Below are positions 1 through 8,557 of a stretch of DNA of 54,067 bases, piece by piece. The position numbers were made by a program, and so were the translations under genes. The stretch comes from Caryophanales bacterium (GTDB taxonomy: Bacteria > Bacillota_I > Bacilli_A > RF39 > UBA660): assembly GCA_016282375.1 (NCBI GenBank), contig JAEEKI010000015.1:1-54067 (forward strand), given 5' to 3'. The notes below the pieces were generated by a model. The model saw nothing but the letters and a program-made list of their open reading frames with translations, ran no database searches and was not told the origin of the DNA. The number at the start of each line of letters is the position of its first letter. Within the stretch, counting starts at the first letter, position 1.

Positions 1-125
1 CTGAATGCTATGTGGGCGACCTGTTATGTCAGGTGAGCTTCAACGGTTATGTCCGCTGTAGCGATAACTCTACGGGCGAGGTCTGTGACTTTGATCCGCT
101 TGGCCATGCCTATTGTGTGTCGTAG
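1..125 (+). CDS. C-terminal end of a modular surface protein (5' truncated)
   Basis: Only the last 40 codons are in the window, read from base 3 to the TAG at 123-125. The peptide has the pattern CYVGDLLC...GYVRCSD...GHAYC. It aligns closely with the last residues of the large surface protein ending at 50073, which reads CNVGNLYC...GFVRCSD...GHAYC. This is therefore the C-terminal cysteine module of the same family, probably exported. The segment is far richer in G+C than the genes around it, and most codons end in C or T. Its downstream flank also matches the flank after 50073. I infer a shared, possibly exchanged or diversified, 3' cassette. Function is unknown. Confidence 0.75.
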   Translation, partial: ECYVGDLLCQVSFNGYVRCSDNSTGEVCDFDPLGHAYCVS

Positions 126-170
126 GCTTAGTTGTCATCTGTGGGCGTGCTCGAATATCTTAATATCTTG

Positions 171-206
171 AATCTAATTTTGCTTTAAGTGAAATTAGAT
201 TTTTTT
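171..206 (+). terminator. Intrinsic terminator after the first surface-protein gene
   Basis: AATCTAATTT (171-180) pairs perfectly with AAATTAGATT (192-201) across an 11-base loop. A run of T follows at 200-206. The left arm is part of the element also found after the surface gene ending at 50073. Confidence 0.8.
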
Positions 207-241
207 ATGGTCAACATATTGTTAAAATAGAGTAATTTTTC

Positions 242-270
242 TTTACAAATATAGTTTTCAAATTTATAAT
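242..270 (+). promoter_or_regulatory. Sigma-A-type promoter of lon
   Basis: TTTACA (242-247) and a perfect TATAAT (265-270) are separated by 17 bases. Transcription should start near 277, just before the GGAGG site at 286-290 and the ATG at 297. I saw no clear CIRCE or tandem CtsR operator here. Confidence 0.75.
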
Positions 271-296
271 AAAACTTATATTTTTGGAGGCGTAGT

Positions 297-2555
297 ATGA
301 CTAATTACATACCTGTTTTTATCCTAAATGAACTAGTAATCCTTCCAAATCAAGAGATTAAAATTGATTTAAATAATGACGTTAGTAAAAAAGTAATTAA
401 AGAAGCTAGTAAAAATGATGAAAGTAAGGTATTAGTTATTGCTCCGAAGAATTCTATCGAAAATGAGCCATCTTTAAAAGATTTTCCTAAAGTGGGTGTA
501 ACCGCTAAAATTAAGAGTAAATTAGAACTTTCTAATGGTAATTTAAGAATTGTTTTAAGAGGCTTAAAAAGAGTAGCAATTGAAAAATATTATCAAAATA
601 AGTCGACGGGTATTTTGAAATGTTCTTATGAAGAAGTAGAATTACCAGAACTTGATTATGTTCAAGAAATGGCTGTAAAAAGGCGTTTAATTTCTTTGAC
701 AGAACAATATATTAGTATTAGTCCTAATGTATCTAATAGTATTCTCCAAAACTTAAAAGAGGATGTAGAACTTAATCATTTAACGGATGTGATAACTTCC
801 TTTATGCCTTTTAACTTTATTAAAAAGACTGATTACATGGAATGTATTAATCCTTTAAAGAGAGCTGAAAGATTAATAGATGATTTATTAAATGAAATAA
901 GTATTAGTAATGTTGATAAAGACTTGGATGAAAAACTACAAGAATCTTTAGAAAAGGGCCAAAGAGAATACATTCTTAAAGAAAAATTAAAAGAAATTAA
1001 TAGTGAACTTGGTAATGATCGCTCTAATGAAGTTAATGAATTAAATGATATTGTTAATGGTTTAAAAATTAATCGTAATACGAAAAATAAGTTATTATCC
1101 GAAATTCGTAAATATGCTATATCTTCTGAGTATAGTCCTGAAAGTGCTTTATTAAAAAATTATATTGATACGGTAATTAATCTACCATGGAATCGTCGTA
1201 GCGTTGAAAATGATGATGCAGAAAGCATTACGAAAGCCTTAAATGAAAGCCATTATGGATTAACGGAAATTAAGGAAAGAATTGCTGAGTACGCTACTTT
1301 AAAAAGAAATAGTGAAAATGTTGCATCACCTATTATTTGTTTAGTAGGTCCTCCTGGCGTAGGTAAGACATCAATTGCGATGGCAATTGCTAATTGCTTA
1401 AACCGGAAGTTTTATAAAATTAGTGTTGGGGGATTAAATGACTCAACTGAACTAATTGGTTCACGTAAAACATACTTAGGTGCTATGCCAGGTAAAATAA
1501 TGCAAGCCATTATGAAGTGTGATGTTAAAAATCCTTTAATATTAATTGATGAAGTAGATAAATTAGTTAAAGATTATAAGGGAGATCCGGCAGCGACATT
1601 ATTAGAGATTCTTGATGAGAGCCAAAATAAATTTTTTGTTGATAATTATATTGAAGAACCATTTGATTTATCGGAAGTATTGTTTATTTTAACGGCTAAT
1701 GAAATTGATAAAATACCTAATACTTTATTAGATCGCATGGAAATAATAACAATAGATAGTTATTCGGTTTATGAAAAGATAGATATTGCTAAAAATTATC
1801 TATTGAAAGCTATCTTTGAAGAATATAATGTTAATTTTAAAGTTTCTAAAGAGGTTTTGGAATATATTGTTACTAAATATACAAAAGAACCTGGTGTAAG
1901 AGAATTAAAAAGAATCTTAGAAAAATTAGTTCGTAAAACTTTTGTTTATGAAAGTGGTATGAAAAGTATTACCATTAATTTAGCTAATAAGTATTTAGGT
2001 AAAGAAATAGTTAATTACTTACCAAAGATTAGAGATTATGGCATTGCTAATACTTTAGCATATACTACATTAGGGGGGCTAACATCCCATGTTGAAGTAT
2101 CAAAGTATCCTGGTAATGGAAAATTAACTATTACGGGTAATACAGGAGATATTTTAAAAGAAAGTGTTGAAGTAGTTAAATCCTTTTTGACAAGTGATTA
2201 TGAAATAGATACGAATAGTTTTAATATTCATGTTCATTTTATGGCAGGATCACTAAAAAAAGATGGACCATCAGCGGGTGTATCTGTTGCTGTTGCCATG
2301 TTATCATTATTTGAAAAAAAATTAGTTGATGGTGATATAGCTTTTACGGGGGAGATTACTTTAAAAGGGGAAATCTTACCTGTCGGGGGTATTAAAGAAA
2401 AATTAATTGCGGCCGCAAGCGAAGGAATAAAAACAATCTTTATTCCTAAAGCTAATGAGATGGATTTAATTGATATTCCGGAAAATGTTTTTAATCTTGT
2501 AACGATTAAGTTAGTAAGTGATTTTACCGAAATCTATGATTTTCTTTTCCGTTAA
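297..2555 (+). CDS. lon: ATP-dependent Lon protease
   Basis: Lon is a cytosolic hexameric AAA+ serine protease that degrades misfolded and regulatory proteins. The 752-residue product has the usual order: a Lon N-terminal substrate-binding domain (about 1-190), a helical linker, an AAA+ module and a C-terminal protease domain. The Walker A motif GPPGVGKTS lies near residue 350, with a Walker B at LILIDEVDK. The proteolytic dyad is the Ser in KDGPSAGV (about S659) and the Lys in GGIKEKL (about K700). Length is close to the usual 770-800. It has its own promoter and stands apart from the surface gene upstream. No heat-shock operator was recognised. Confidence 0.97.
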   Translation: MTNYIPVFILNELVILPNQEIKIDLNNDVSKKVIKEASKNDESKVLVIAPKNSIENEPSLKDFPKVGVTAKIKSKLELSNGNLRIVLRGLKRVAIEKYYQNKSTGILKCSYEEVELPELDYVQEMAVKRRLISLTEQYISISPNVSNSILQNLKEDVELNHLTDVITSFMPFNFIKKTDYMECINPLKRAERLIDDLLNEISISNVDKDLDEKLQESLEKGQREYILKEKLKEINSELGNDRSNEVNELNDIVNGLKINRNTKNKLLSEIRKYAISSEYSPESALLKNYIDTVINLPWNRRSVENDDAESITKALNESHYGLTEIKERIAEYATLKRNSENVASPIICLVGPPGVGKTSIAMAIANCLNRKFYKISVGGLNDSTELIGSRKTYLGAMPGKIMQAIMKCDVKNPLILIDEVDKLVKDYKGDPAATLLEILDESQNKFFVDNYIEEPFDLSEVLFILTANEIDKIPNTLLDRMEIITIDSYSVYEKIDIAKNYLLKAIFEEYNVNFKVSKEVLEYIVTKYTKEPGVRELKRILEKLVRKTFVYESGMKSITINLANKYLGKEIVNYLPKIRDYGIANTLAYTTLGGLTSHVEVSKYPGNGKLTITGNTGDILKESVEVVKSFLTSDYEIDTNSFNIHVHFMAGSLKKDGPSAGVSVAVAMLSLFEKKLVDGDIAFTGEITLKGEILPVGGIKEKLIAAASEGIKTIFIPKANEMDLIDIPENVFNLVTIKLVSDFTEIYDFLFR

Positions 2556-2558
2556 TTA

Positions 2559-2567
2559 TGATATAAT
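2559..2567 (+). promoter_or_regulatory. Extended -10 promoter for the hydrolase-murF-ddl operon
   Basis: TGATATAAT is an extended -10 element with a perfect TATAAT at 2562-2567, placed about 35 bases before the ATG at 2602. No good -35 box is visible, which is usual for extended -10 promoters. Confidence 0.5.
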
Positions 2568-2601
2568 TAAAATGCAATTTAAGATAAAGGAATGAGTTGT
2601 A

Positions 2602-3321
2602 ATGAATTTAAAAGATATTAATTATCTGGATTATGGTACTAATAAAAAAGGAACGATTGTTCTTTTGCATGGCTGGGGTCAAAATATTGAAATGATGGAT
2701 ATGTTGGGAAGACCTTTTGCTGATGATTTTCGTATTATTGTTTTAGATTTACCAGGTTTTGGCAAAACACCAGAACCAAAAGAACCTTGGTCAGTTAGCG
2801 ATTACACTAATATGTTACATGAATTATTAGCAAGTTTGAAAGTTAAAAATCCGATATTAATCGGTCATTCCTTCGGAGGAAGGATTGCCATTTGTTATGC
2901 ATCACAGTATGAGACAGACAAGGTCGTATTATTATCTAGTCCTTTTAGACCTACGAAAAAGAAAACTTCCTTTAAAACTAAGTTTTATAAATTTATTAAA
3001 AAGATTAAAATACTAAAACCACTTGCCGAGTATTTAAAAAAGAAGTGGGGTTCTGCTGATTACTTAGCGGCTAGTGAAATAAATCGGGGTACTTTAGTCA
3101 AAGTTGTCAATGAAGATTTGACTTCTAATGCTGAAAAGATTCAATGTCCAGTATTACTGATATATGGAAGTAAAGATGTTGATGTGCCAATTACGGAAGC
3201 ACAAAAATTAGAACAAATTATTCCTGATGCTGGTTTAGTTACTTATGAAAATGCCCATCATTATGCTTATTTAGAAAGATTAAGTCAAACACTATCAATA
3301 TTAAATAATTTCTTTGAATAA
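2602..3321 (+). CDS. Alpha/beta hydrolase
   Basis: This cytosolic alpha/beta-hydrolase-fold enzyme has 239 residues and no signal peptide. It shows the oxyanion-hole region HGWGQN near the N-terminus and the nucleophile elbow GHSFGG around residue 87. The acid is in the YGSKDVDVP segment near 195, and the catalytic His is in the NAHHYAYLE segment near 220, so the triad appears complete. The substrate cannot be read from sequence. It is co-directional with murF, which starts 12 bases downstream, so the two are probably co-transcribed. A cell-envelope role is possible but only by association. Confidence 0.85.
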   Translation: MNLKDINYLDYGTNKKGTIVLLHGWGQNIEMMDMLGRPFADDFRIIVLDLPGFGKTPEPKEPWSVSDYTNMLHELLASLKVKNPILIGHSFGGRIAICYASQYETDKVVLLSSPFRPTKKKTSFKTKFYKFIKKIKILKPLAEYLKKKWGSADYLAASEINRGTLVKVVNEDLTSNAEKIQCPVLLIYGSKDVDVPITEAQKLEQIIPDAGLVTYENAHHYAYLERLSQTLSILNNFFE

Positions 3322-3332
3322 GGAGGAGTCAT

Positions 3333-4913
3333 ATGAAAATATTGTTTATCTTTTTATTTATTAATGCTTTATTTGTTTTTACATCATTATTTGAATTGCA
3401 AATGCTTCAACAAAACAGTTATAATGAAAATAATTTCTTTAGTAAATTTATGATTGGTAATATTAAAAGTGATTATCAAGCTTATGCTTTAAAAGTCCTT
3501 TTTGCTATTTGTTTATTTTTGTTTTATAACTTTTCAAAATTAATAGCTTTTTTCTACTTTTTTATTATAACGATTTTATTAATTAAGGCATATGATGATT
3601 TTCATAAACATAACAATAAATTACCATTAAAATTTACTAAAAGAATGATTAGAATAATGGTATTTGATTATTTAGTATATGCTATCTTAGAATTATTATT
3701 AATGCGCTGTCGATTAACTTATTGTTTGGGTATTTTATTGTTGTTTATTACATTTAATTTTGTTATTTTAATCATTATTGTATGGTTATTAAAACCAGTA
3801 GAGAAGATGGTCTTTAATCACTATAAGAAAAATGCTTTAGATAAGTTAGCGAAGATGAATGATTTAAGAATCATTGGTATAACCGGATCTTTTGGTAAGA
3901 CGAGTACTAAGATGATTTTAAATACCATTTTACAAACAACTTATAAAGGATTTTATACCCCAAATTCCTTTAATACGCCAAATGGTTTATTAATGACAAT
4001 TAATCAAGAATCATCAATATTTAATGAATATTTTATTGCTGAAATGGGAGCAAAAAAACCTGGAGAAATTAAAGAACTTACGGATTTGGTTCATCCAAAA
4101 TATGGTATTTTAACTTCAATTGGGGAAGCTCATTTAGAAACTTTTAAATCTATTGATAATATATGTAAAACCAAATTTGAATTAATCGAGGGTTTACCTT
4201 CGGATGGCATTGCTATTTTAAATAAAGATGATAAGTATATGACATCTTATCATTTAAAAAATAATTGTCAAGTAATTTGGATTGGTATTGAAAATGATGC
4301 CGATGTTATGGCTAAAAATATTAAAATTACTAATAGGGGAACTAATTTTGATATTACTTTTAAAAATTCTAAATCAAAAATAAAAGTAAGTACTATTTTA
4401 CTTGGTAATAAAAATGTATATAATATTTTAGCCTCAGTGGCTCTTGCTAAAGAGTTAGGTGTTAGTAAAGAAAATATTATTCGGGGGGTTAAGAATATTG
4501 CTCCAATTAATCATCGTTTAGAGATTAAAGAATATCAAAATATTACGATTATTGATGATTCCTTTAATTCTAATCCAAAGGGAGCTAAAAACGCTTTAGA
4601 CGTTCTTGATTTAATGGAAGGTCAAAAGTATATAATTACTCCTGGTATGGTTGAAATGGGTGAGGAAGAAGAAAAACTTAATAAAGAGTTTGGTAAACAA
4701 ATTGCTGATGTTTGTGATAAAGTTTTCTTAGTAGGACCTAAGCAAACCAAACCAATCTATAATGGCTTAATTAGTAAAAAATATGATAAAGATAATATTG
4801 TGGTAGTTACTTCTTTTAAAGAGGGCTATAATAAGGCCATGGAAATGGCTAAGAATAATAAAACAACCATTTTAATTGAAAATGACTTACCAGATAGTTA
4901 TATGGAGGAATAA
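3333..4913 (+). CDS. murF: MurF-type Mur ligase with an N-terminal membrane domain
   Basis: MurF adds D-Ala-D-Ala to UDP-MurNAc-tripeptide, the last cytosolic step of peptidoglycan precursor synthesis. The catalytic part (about residues 175-526) carries the ATP-binding motif GSFGKTST, then the central region AEMGAKKPGEI and HRLEI...DDSFNSNP, typical of Mur ligases. Unlike soluble MurF (about 450 residues), the first 160 residues hold about four to five hydrophobic helices, ending in the arginine/lysine-bearing WLLKPVEKM. The enzyme would therefore sit on the membrane. The ddl gene, which makes its D-Ala-D-Ala substrate, begins three bases after its stop, supporting the assignment. The SD is AAGGAGG. 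Confidence 0.88.
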   Translation: MKILFIFLFINALFVFTSLFELQMLQQNSYNENNFFSKFMIGNIKSDYQAYALKVLFAICLFLFYNFSKLIAFFYFFIITILLIKAYDDFHKHNNKLPLKFTKRMIRIMVFDYLVYAILELLLMRCRLTYCLGILLLFITFNFVILIIIVWLLKPVEKMVFNHYKKNALDKLAKMNDLRIIGITGSFGKTSTKMILNTILQTTYKGFYTPNSFNTPNGLLMTINQESSIFNEYFIAEMGAKKPGEIKELTDLVHPKYGILTSIGEAHLETFKSIDNICKTKFELIEGLPSDGIAILNKDDKYMTSYHLKNNCQVIWIGIENDADVMAKNIKITNRGTNFDITFKNSKSKIKVSTILLGNKNVYNILASVALAKELGVSKENIIRGVKNIAPINHRLEIKEYQNITIIDDSFNSNPKGAKNALDVLDLMEGQKYIITPGMVEMGEEEEKLNKEFGKQIADVCDKVFLVGPKQTKPIYNGLISKKYDKDNIVVVTSFKEGYNKAMEMAKNNKTTILIENDLPDSYMEE

Positions 4914-4915
4914 AA

Positions 4916-6082
4916 ATGAAGATTAATGTAGGTGTACTATATGGTGGTAATTCCACTGAACATGAAATTAGTATTATTAGTGCTGTCCAAGCAATGAATA
5001 ATATGGATACGGAAAAATATGAAATCGTACCTATTTATTTAACGAAGGATAGTAGGATGTATACATCTTCAAAATTACTTGATATGGACGTATACAAAGA
5101 TTTAAAGAAAATTGGAGAAGTAGCAACGGAAGTAATATTACTTAAAAAAGATAATGATTATGTTCTAATGAAAAATAAATTTCCATTTTCAACGGTTAAA
5201 AAAATTGATATTGCTTTTCCCATTATGCATGGTTATAACACAGAAGATGGTTCAATAGCTGGTTATCTAGAAGTTTTAGGTATTCCGTATTGTGAAAGTG
5301 ATATTTATGCTTCTGTTATTGGTCAAGATAAGATTTATCAAAAACAAGTTTTAAAAGAAAATGGTATTCCTGTAGTAGATTATACTTATTTTTATGAAAG
5401 TGATTATTTAAAAGATGAAGCATCAGTAATTAAAAAGGTTGAGAAACTAGAATATCCTGTGATTGTTAAACCTGCCAGACAAGGTAGTAGTGTAGGTATC
5501 AATATTGCTAAGAATAAAAAAGAATTAGAAAGCGCTATTAATGAAGCCCTTAATTATGATGAAAAGATTTTGGTTGAAAAAGTAGTTGAAAACCTATGTG
5601 AACTTAATTGCTCTGTTTTAGGAGATAACTCTAATTATGAGGCTAGTCCAATTGAGCAAGTTTATGGATCTGATGAGATTTTATCTTATAAAGATAAATA
5701 TATGTCTAATGGATCAAAAGGTGGAAGTAAGGGTATGGCTTCGACTGGTCGAAAAATACCAGCAGATATTCCTAGTAGTATTACTAAAAAAATCGAAGAA
5801 ATATCTATTAATGCTTGTCGGGCATTAAATACTAATGGAGTAGTAAGAATAGATTATTTAATGGACAAAAAGACCAATAAAGTATATTTAAATGAACTTA
5901 ATATTGTCCCAGGTTCTTTATCATTCTATCTATGGAATGCTAAAGATGTTAACTATAAAAAACTGCTTACAAAGATTATTGATTGCGGTATTAAAAGATA
6001 TCGTGATAAGTCTAAAAAACTATCATCATTTGAAACAAATGTTTTGGCAACCTTTAATGGCGCCAAAGGTGTAAAGAAATAA
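4916..6082 (+). CDS. ddl: D-alanine--D-alanine ligase
   Basis: Ddl joins two D-alanines with ATP to supply the dipeptide used by MurF just upstream. The 388-residue ATP-grasp protein opens with VGVLYGGNSTEHEIS, the family's N-terminal signature. It continues with FPIMHGYNTEDGSIAGYLE, the glycine-rich loop PARQGSSVGI, and a metal-binding end in LNELNIVPGSL. The usual HG..GEDG is here HGYNTEDG, a small departure. The SD is GGAGGA and the gene is coupled to murF. A terminator follows, ending the operon. Confidence 0.95.
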   Translation: MKINVGVLYGGNSTEHEISIISAVQAMNNMDTEKYEIVPIYLTKDSRMYTSSKLLDMDVYKDLKKIGEVATEVILLKKDNDYVLMKNKFPFSTVKKIDIAFPIMHGYNTEDGSIAGYLEVLGIPYCESDIYASVIGQDKIYQKQVLKENGIPVVDYTYFYESDYLKDEASVIKKVEKLEYPVIVKPARQGSSVGINIAKNKKELESAINEALNYDEKILVEKVVENLCELNCSVLGDNSNYEASPIEQVYGSDEILSYKDKYMSNGSKGGSKGMASTGRKIPADIPSSITKKIEEISINACRALNTNGVVRIDYLMDKKTNKVYLNELNIVPGSLSFYLWNAKDVNYKKLLTKIIDCGIKRYRDKSKKLSSFETNVLATFNGAKGVKK

Positions 6083-6083
6083 G

Positions 6084-6109
6084 ACTCAGTAAAAAAACTG
6101 AGTTTTTTA
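6084..6109 (+). terminator. Terminator after ddl
   Basis: ACTCAGT (6084-6090) pairs with ACTGAGT (6097-6103) across an A-rich loop and is followed by six T. It closes the hydrolase-murF-ddl operon. Confidence 0.9.
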
Positions 6110-6161
6110 TTTTAATTAATTTTAAGATATGTTATAATTACGACGTATAGTAGGAGATAAC

Positions 6162-8426
6162 ATGAAAAGACAAAATACTATCATGATAATAATCACAATA
6201 ATATTTTTTTTATCATTAGTAGTTTTTGCAACCTATGCATTTTTTTCAACAGGTAATTTAAACGTTATCAATGTAGCTGCGACCAACGTATTAACTGAAC
6301 GAAATAATATGGTATTTGATGTTGTAGGGGGAGATATGTCCCTTAATATGTCGTTAGATAAAATGATGGAAGGAACTGCTGATAATTATCATGCTGCGGT
6401 TATGAACAATACAACATTAACCGTAAATTTTACTGCAAATACTCCGTATAGTGTGATTTGTACATATGATATTGTGTATGAATGGACAAGTAGTGATAAG
6501 TATACTGCTCATAGTCCATATGTTACAGATTACGAATTTACAGTTCAAGCATATCAAACATATGTAGCAAATACAATTCATGGAACCGATACAATTAGTA
6601 ATGAAACGGATTTATCTACTTTATCATATAGTAATAATAAAGTAACGGTCGTAAGTGGTGCTCAAATTTCAGGAACAGGTAGTACGACTAGTACGGCCGT
6701 ATGGAATTTAATAAGTCGGGTTTATAATGTTTATGCTGAGCAACCTGCTTTAGAGGGTAAAAATTTTTCTGGCAATTTTAAAGTTGCCAATGTCTCTTGC
6801 GTAGCAGGAGAAGTACAAACTACTGTCATAGCAAGTGGTGCTATTAATGAAAATATATCTTGGACATTAGATGATAATGGTCATTTAAAAATAACAGGTA
6901 CCGGATCAATGCCAAATTATAGTTATTCGTCAGCCCAGCCATGGAATAATTATCGAAGTTCTATTGAAAGTATAGAAGTTGATAACGGTATTACTTCGAT
7001 TGGTGAGTCTAATTTTGATAGTTTAAGTAACGCAAAATCAGTAACTATCCCAAATACGATAACGGCAATTGGCGATGGTGCTTTTGCTAGTACAGGCCTA
7101 ACATCGATAACCATTCCAGATACCGTAACTTCTTTAGGAGCCGATGTTTTTCAAAACTGCATAAATTTAACCAATGTTACTTTGCCAAACTCAATTACTT
7201 CAATTCCCACGCGAGCATTTGAGCATACAGGTTTGACATCGATAACTATTCCTGATACAGTTACTTCTATTGGCGCTAATGCTTTTAGTTATACGCGTTT
7301 TGCCTCAATAACTATTCCTGATTCTGTTACTTCTATAGACAGCTATGCTTTTTCTGATTGTAGTTTAACTTCTATCACCATTCCAAATAGTGTCACATCG
7401 ATTGGTAATGATGCTTTTAAGAGTTGTTATTTATTAACCAGTGCTACATTGCCGGATACTTTAACAACAATACCTAAGGAAATTTTTTATTTCTGTCGCA
7501 GTTTAACTAGTTTTACTATTTCTAACTATGTTACGGCAATTGGCGATGGTGCTTTTGCTTATAGTGGATTAACTTCCATCACCATTCCAAATAGTGTAAC
7601 CTCTATTGGTAGTAATGCTTTTCAAAGTACAGAACTAACTTCCATCACCATTCCAAATAGTGTAACTTCTTTAGGTAGTCGGGTCTTGATGGGGTGTAAT
7701 AACTTAACTAGTGCTACATTGCCAAGTACTTTAACAAAAATACCTGCATATACGTTTACCGGCTGTGGTAATTTGACAAACTATACCATTCCTAGTAATA
7801 TAACTTCAATTGGTGGTAGTGCATTTAGTGGTACCGGTTTAACATCTATGACTATCCCAGATACTGTAACCTCTATTGGTGATAGTTTGTTTGATCGCTG
7901 TTATAATTTAACCAGTGCGACTTTTCCAAATTTTTTTACATCAATTCCCGATAGTACATTTGAAGGTTGTAGGAGTTTAACAAACTATACAGTTCCAAGT
8001 AATATAACTTCTATAGGTAATAATGCTTTTTCGCAAAGCGGATTAACTTCGATAACTATTCCCAATACGGTAACTTCTATTGGTAAACATGTATTTTCGT
8101 ATTGTGCTGACTTAACCAGCGTTACACTCCCAGACACAATCACGTCAATTAAAGATTATGCTTTTTATGATTCAGGCCTAACATCGATAACCATTCCAAA
8201 TACTGTAACTTCTATAGGTAATTCTGCTTTTTCTGATACAGGCCTAACATCAATAACCATTCCAAATACTGTAACATCGATTGGTAATAATGCTTTTAGT
8301 TATTCTTCTTCATTATCCGCAGTAACATATAAAGGTAATACATATACAACTAAATCGGGATTTACGTCAGCATATGGAGGAACATTAGGAACAAATGCGT
8401 TTAGGGGTACAGCATTAGGAACGTAA
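6162..8426 (+). CDS. BspA-like leucine-rich-repeat surface protein
   Basis: A predicted exported or membrane-anchored protein of 754 residues. The N-terminus has a hydrophobic helix (about 7-29) ending in FATYAFFSTGN, like SipW-dependent or TasA-like signal regions. Residues about 35-220 form a domain with the signature CTYDIVYEW. The same domain appears in the proteins starting at 27748 and 53644. From about residue 240 a repeat array begins: roughly 20 BspA-type (LRR_5) repeats of the form LTSITIPNTVTSIGxxAF. BspA-like proteins are surface adhesins in other bacteria. No LPXTG or C-terminal anchor is seen, so the N-terminal helix probably holds it. SD is TAGGAG; TATAAT lies at 6133-6138. Confidence 0.85.
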   Translation: MKRQNTIMIIITIIFFLSLVVFATYAFFSTGNLNVINVAATNVLTERNNMVFDVVGGDMSLNMSLDKMMEGTADNYHAAVMNNTTLTVNFTANTPYSVICTYDIVYEWTSSDKYTAHSPYVTDYEFTVQAYQTYVANTIHGTDTISNETDLSTLSYSNNKVTVVSGAQISGTGSTTSTAVWNLISRVYNVYAEQPALEGKNFSGNFKVANVSCVAGEVQTTVIASGAINENISWTLDDNGHLKITGTGSMPNYSYSSAQPWNNYRSSIESIEVDNGITSIGESNFDSLSNAKSVTIPNTITAIGDGAFASTGLTSITIPDTVTSLGADVFQNCINLTNVTLPNSITSIPTRAFEHTGLTSITIPDTVTSIGANAFSYTRFASITIPDSVTSIDSYAFSDCSLTSITIPNSVTSIGNDAFKSCYLLTSATLPDTLTTIPKEIFYFCRSLTSFTISNYVTAIGDGAFAYSGLTSITIPNSVTSIGSNAFQSTELTSITIPNSVTSLGSRVLMGCNNLTSATLPSTLTKIPAYTFTGCGNLTNYTIPSNITSIGGSAFSGTGLTSMTIPDTVTSIGDSLFDRCYNLTSATFPNFFTSIPDSTFEGCRSLTNYTVPSNITSIGNNAFSQSGLTSITIPNTVTSIGKHVFSYCADLTSVTLPDTITSIKDYAFYDSGLTSITIPNTVTSIGNSAFSDTGLTSITIPNTVTSIGNNAFSYSSSLSAVTYKGNTYTTKSGFTSAYGGTLGTNAFRGTALGT
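7030..8320 (+). repeat. Tandem leucine-rich-repeat coding array
   Basis: About 20 in-frame repeats of roughly 66-72 bases encode units such as TSITIPNTVTSIG. Some neighbouring units, for example around 8180-8290, are nearly identical at the DNA level. That would allow slippage or recombination to change copy number. Confidence 0.8.
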
Positions 8427-8451
8427 TGTAGTCGCATTTAGAATATAAAAT

Positions 8452-8478
8452 GGGTATAGAAAAATACCCGTTTTTTTT
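8452..8478 (+). terminator. Terminator after the LRR surface gene
   Basis: GGGTAT (8452-8457) pairs with ATACCC (8464-8469), followed by G and eight T. It separates the surface gene from the ATPase-like cluster. Confidence 0.85.
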
Positions 8479-8500
8479 ATGTTTATTTTGCTTCAATCAA

Positions 8501-8530
8501 TTGACTATTATACTGCTTTTTTGATACAAT
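8501..8530 (+). promoter_or_regulatory. Promoter of the ATPase-like cluster
   Basis: TTGACT (8501-8506) and TACAAT (8525-8530) lie 18 bases apart. Transcription should begin near 8537 and could cover the whole run of closely spaced genes to 22268. I see no convincing terminator inside that run. Confidence 0.75.
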
Positions 8531-8557
8531 GATATATGAGTAAGATAGGTGATAATT

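Noticed and set aside
1-125. A pseudogene at the window start
   Set aside because: The frame is open from the window edge to a proper stop and matches an intact paralogue, so it is simply cut by the window.
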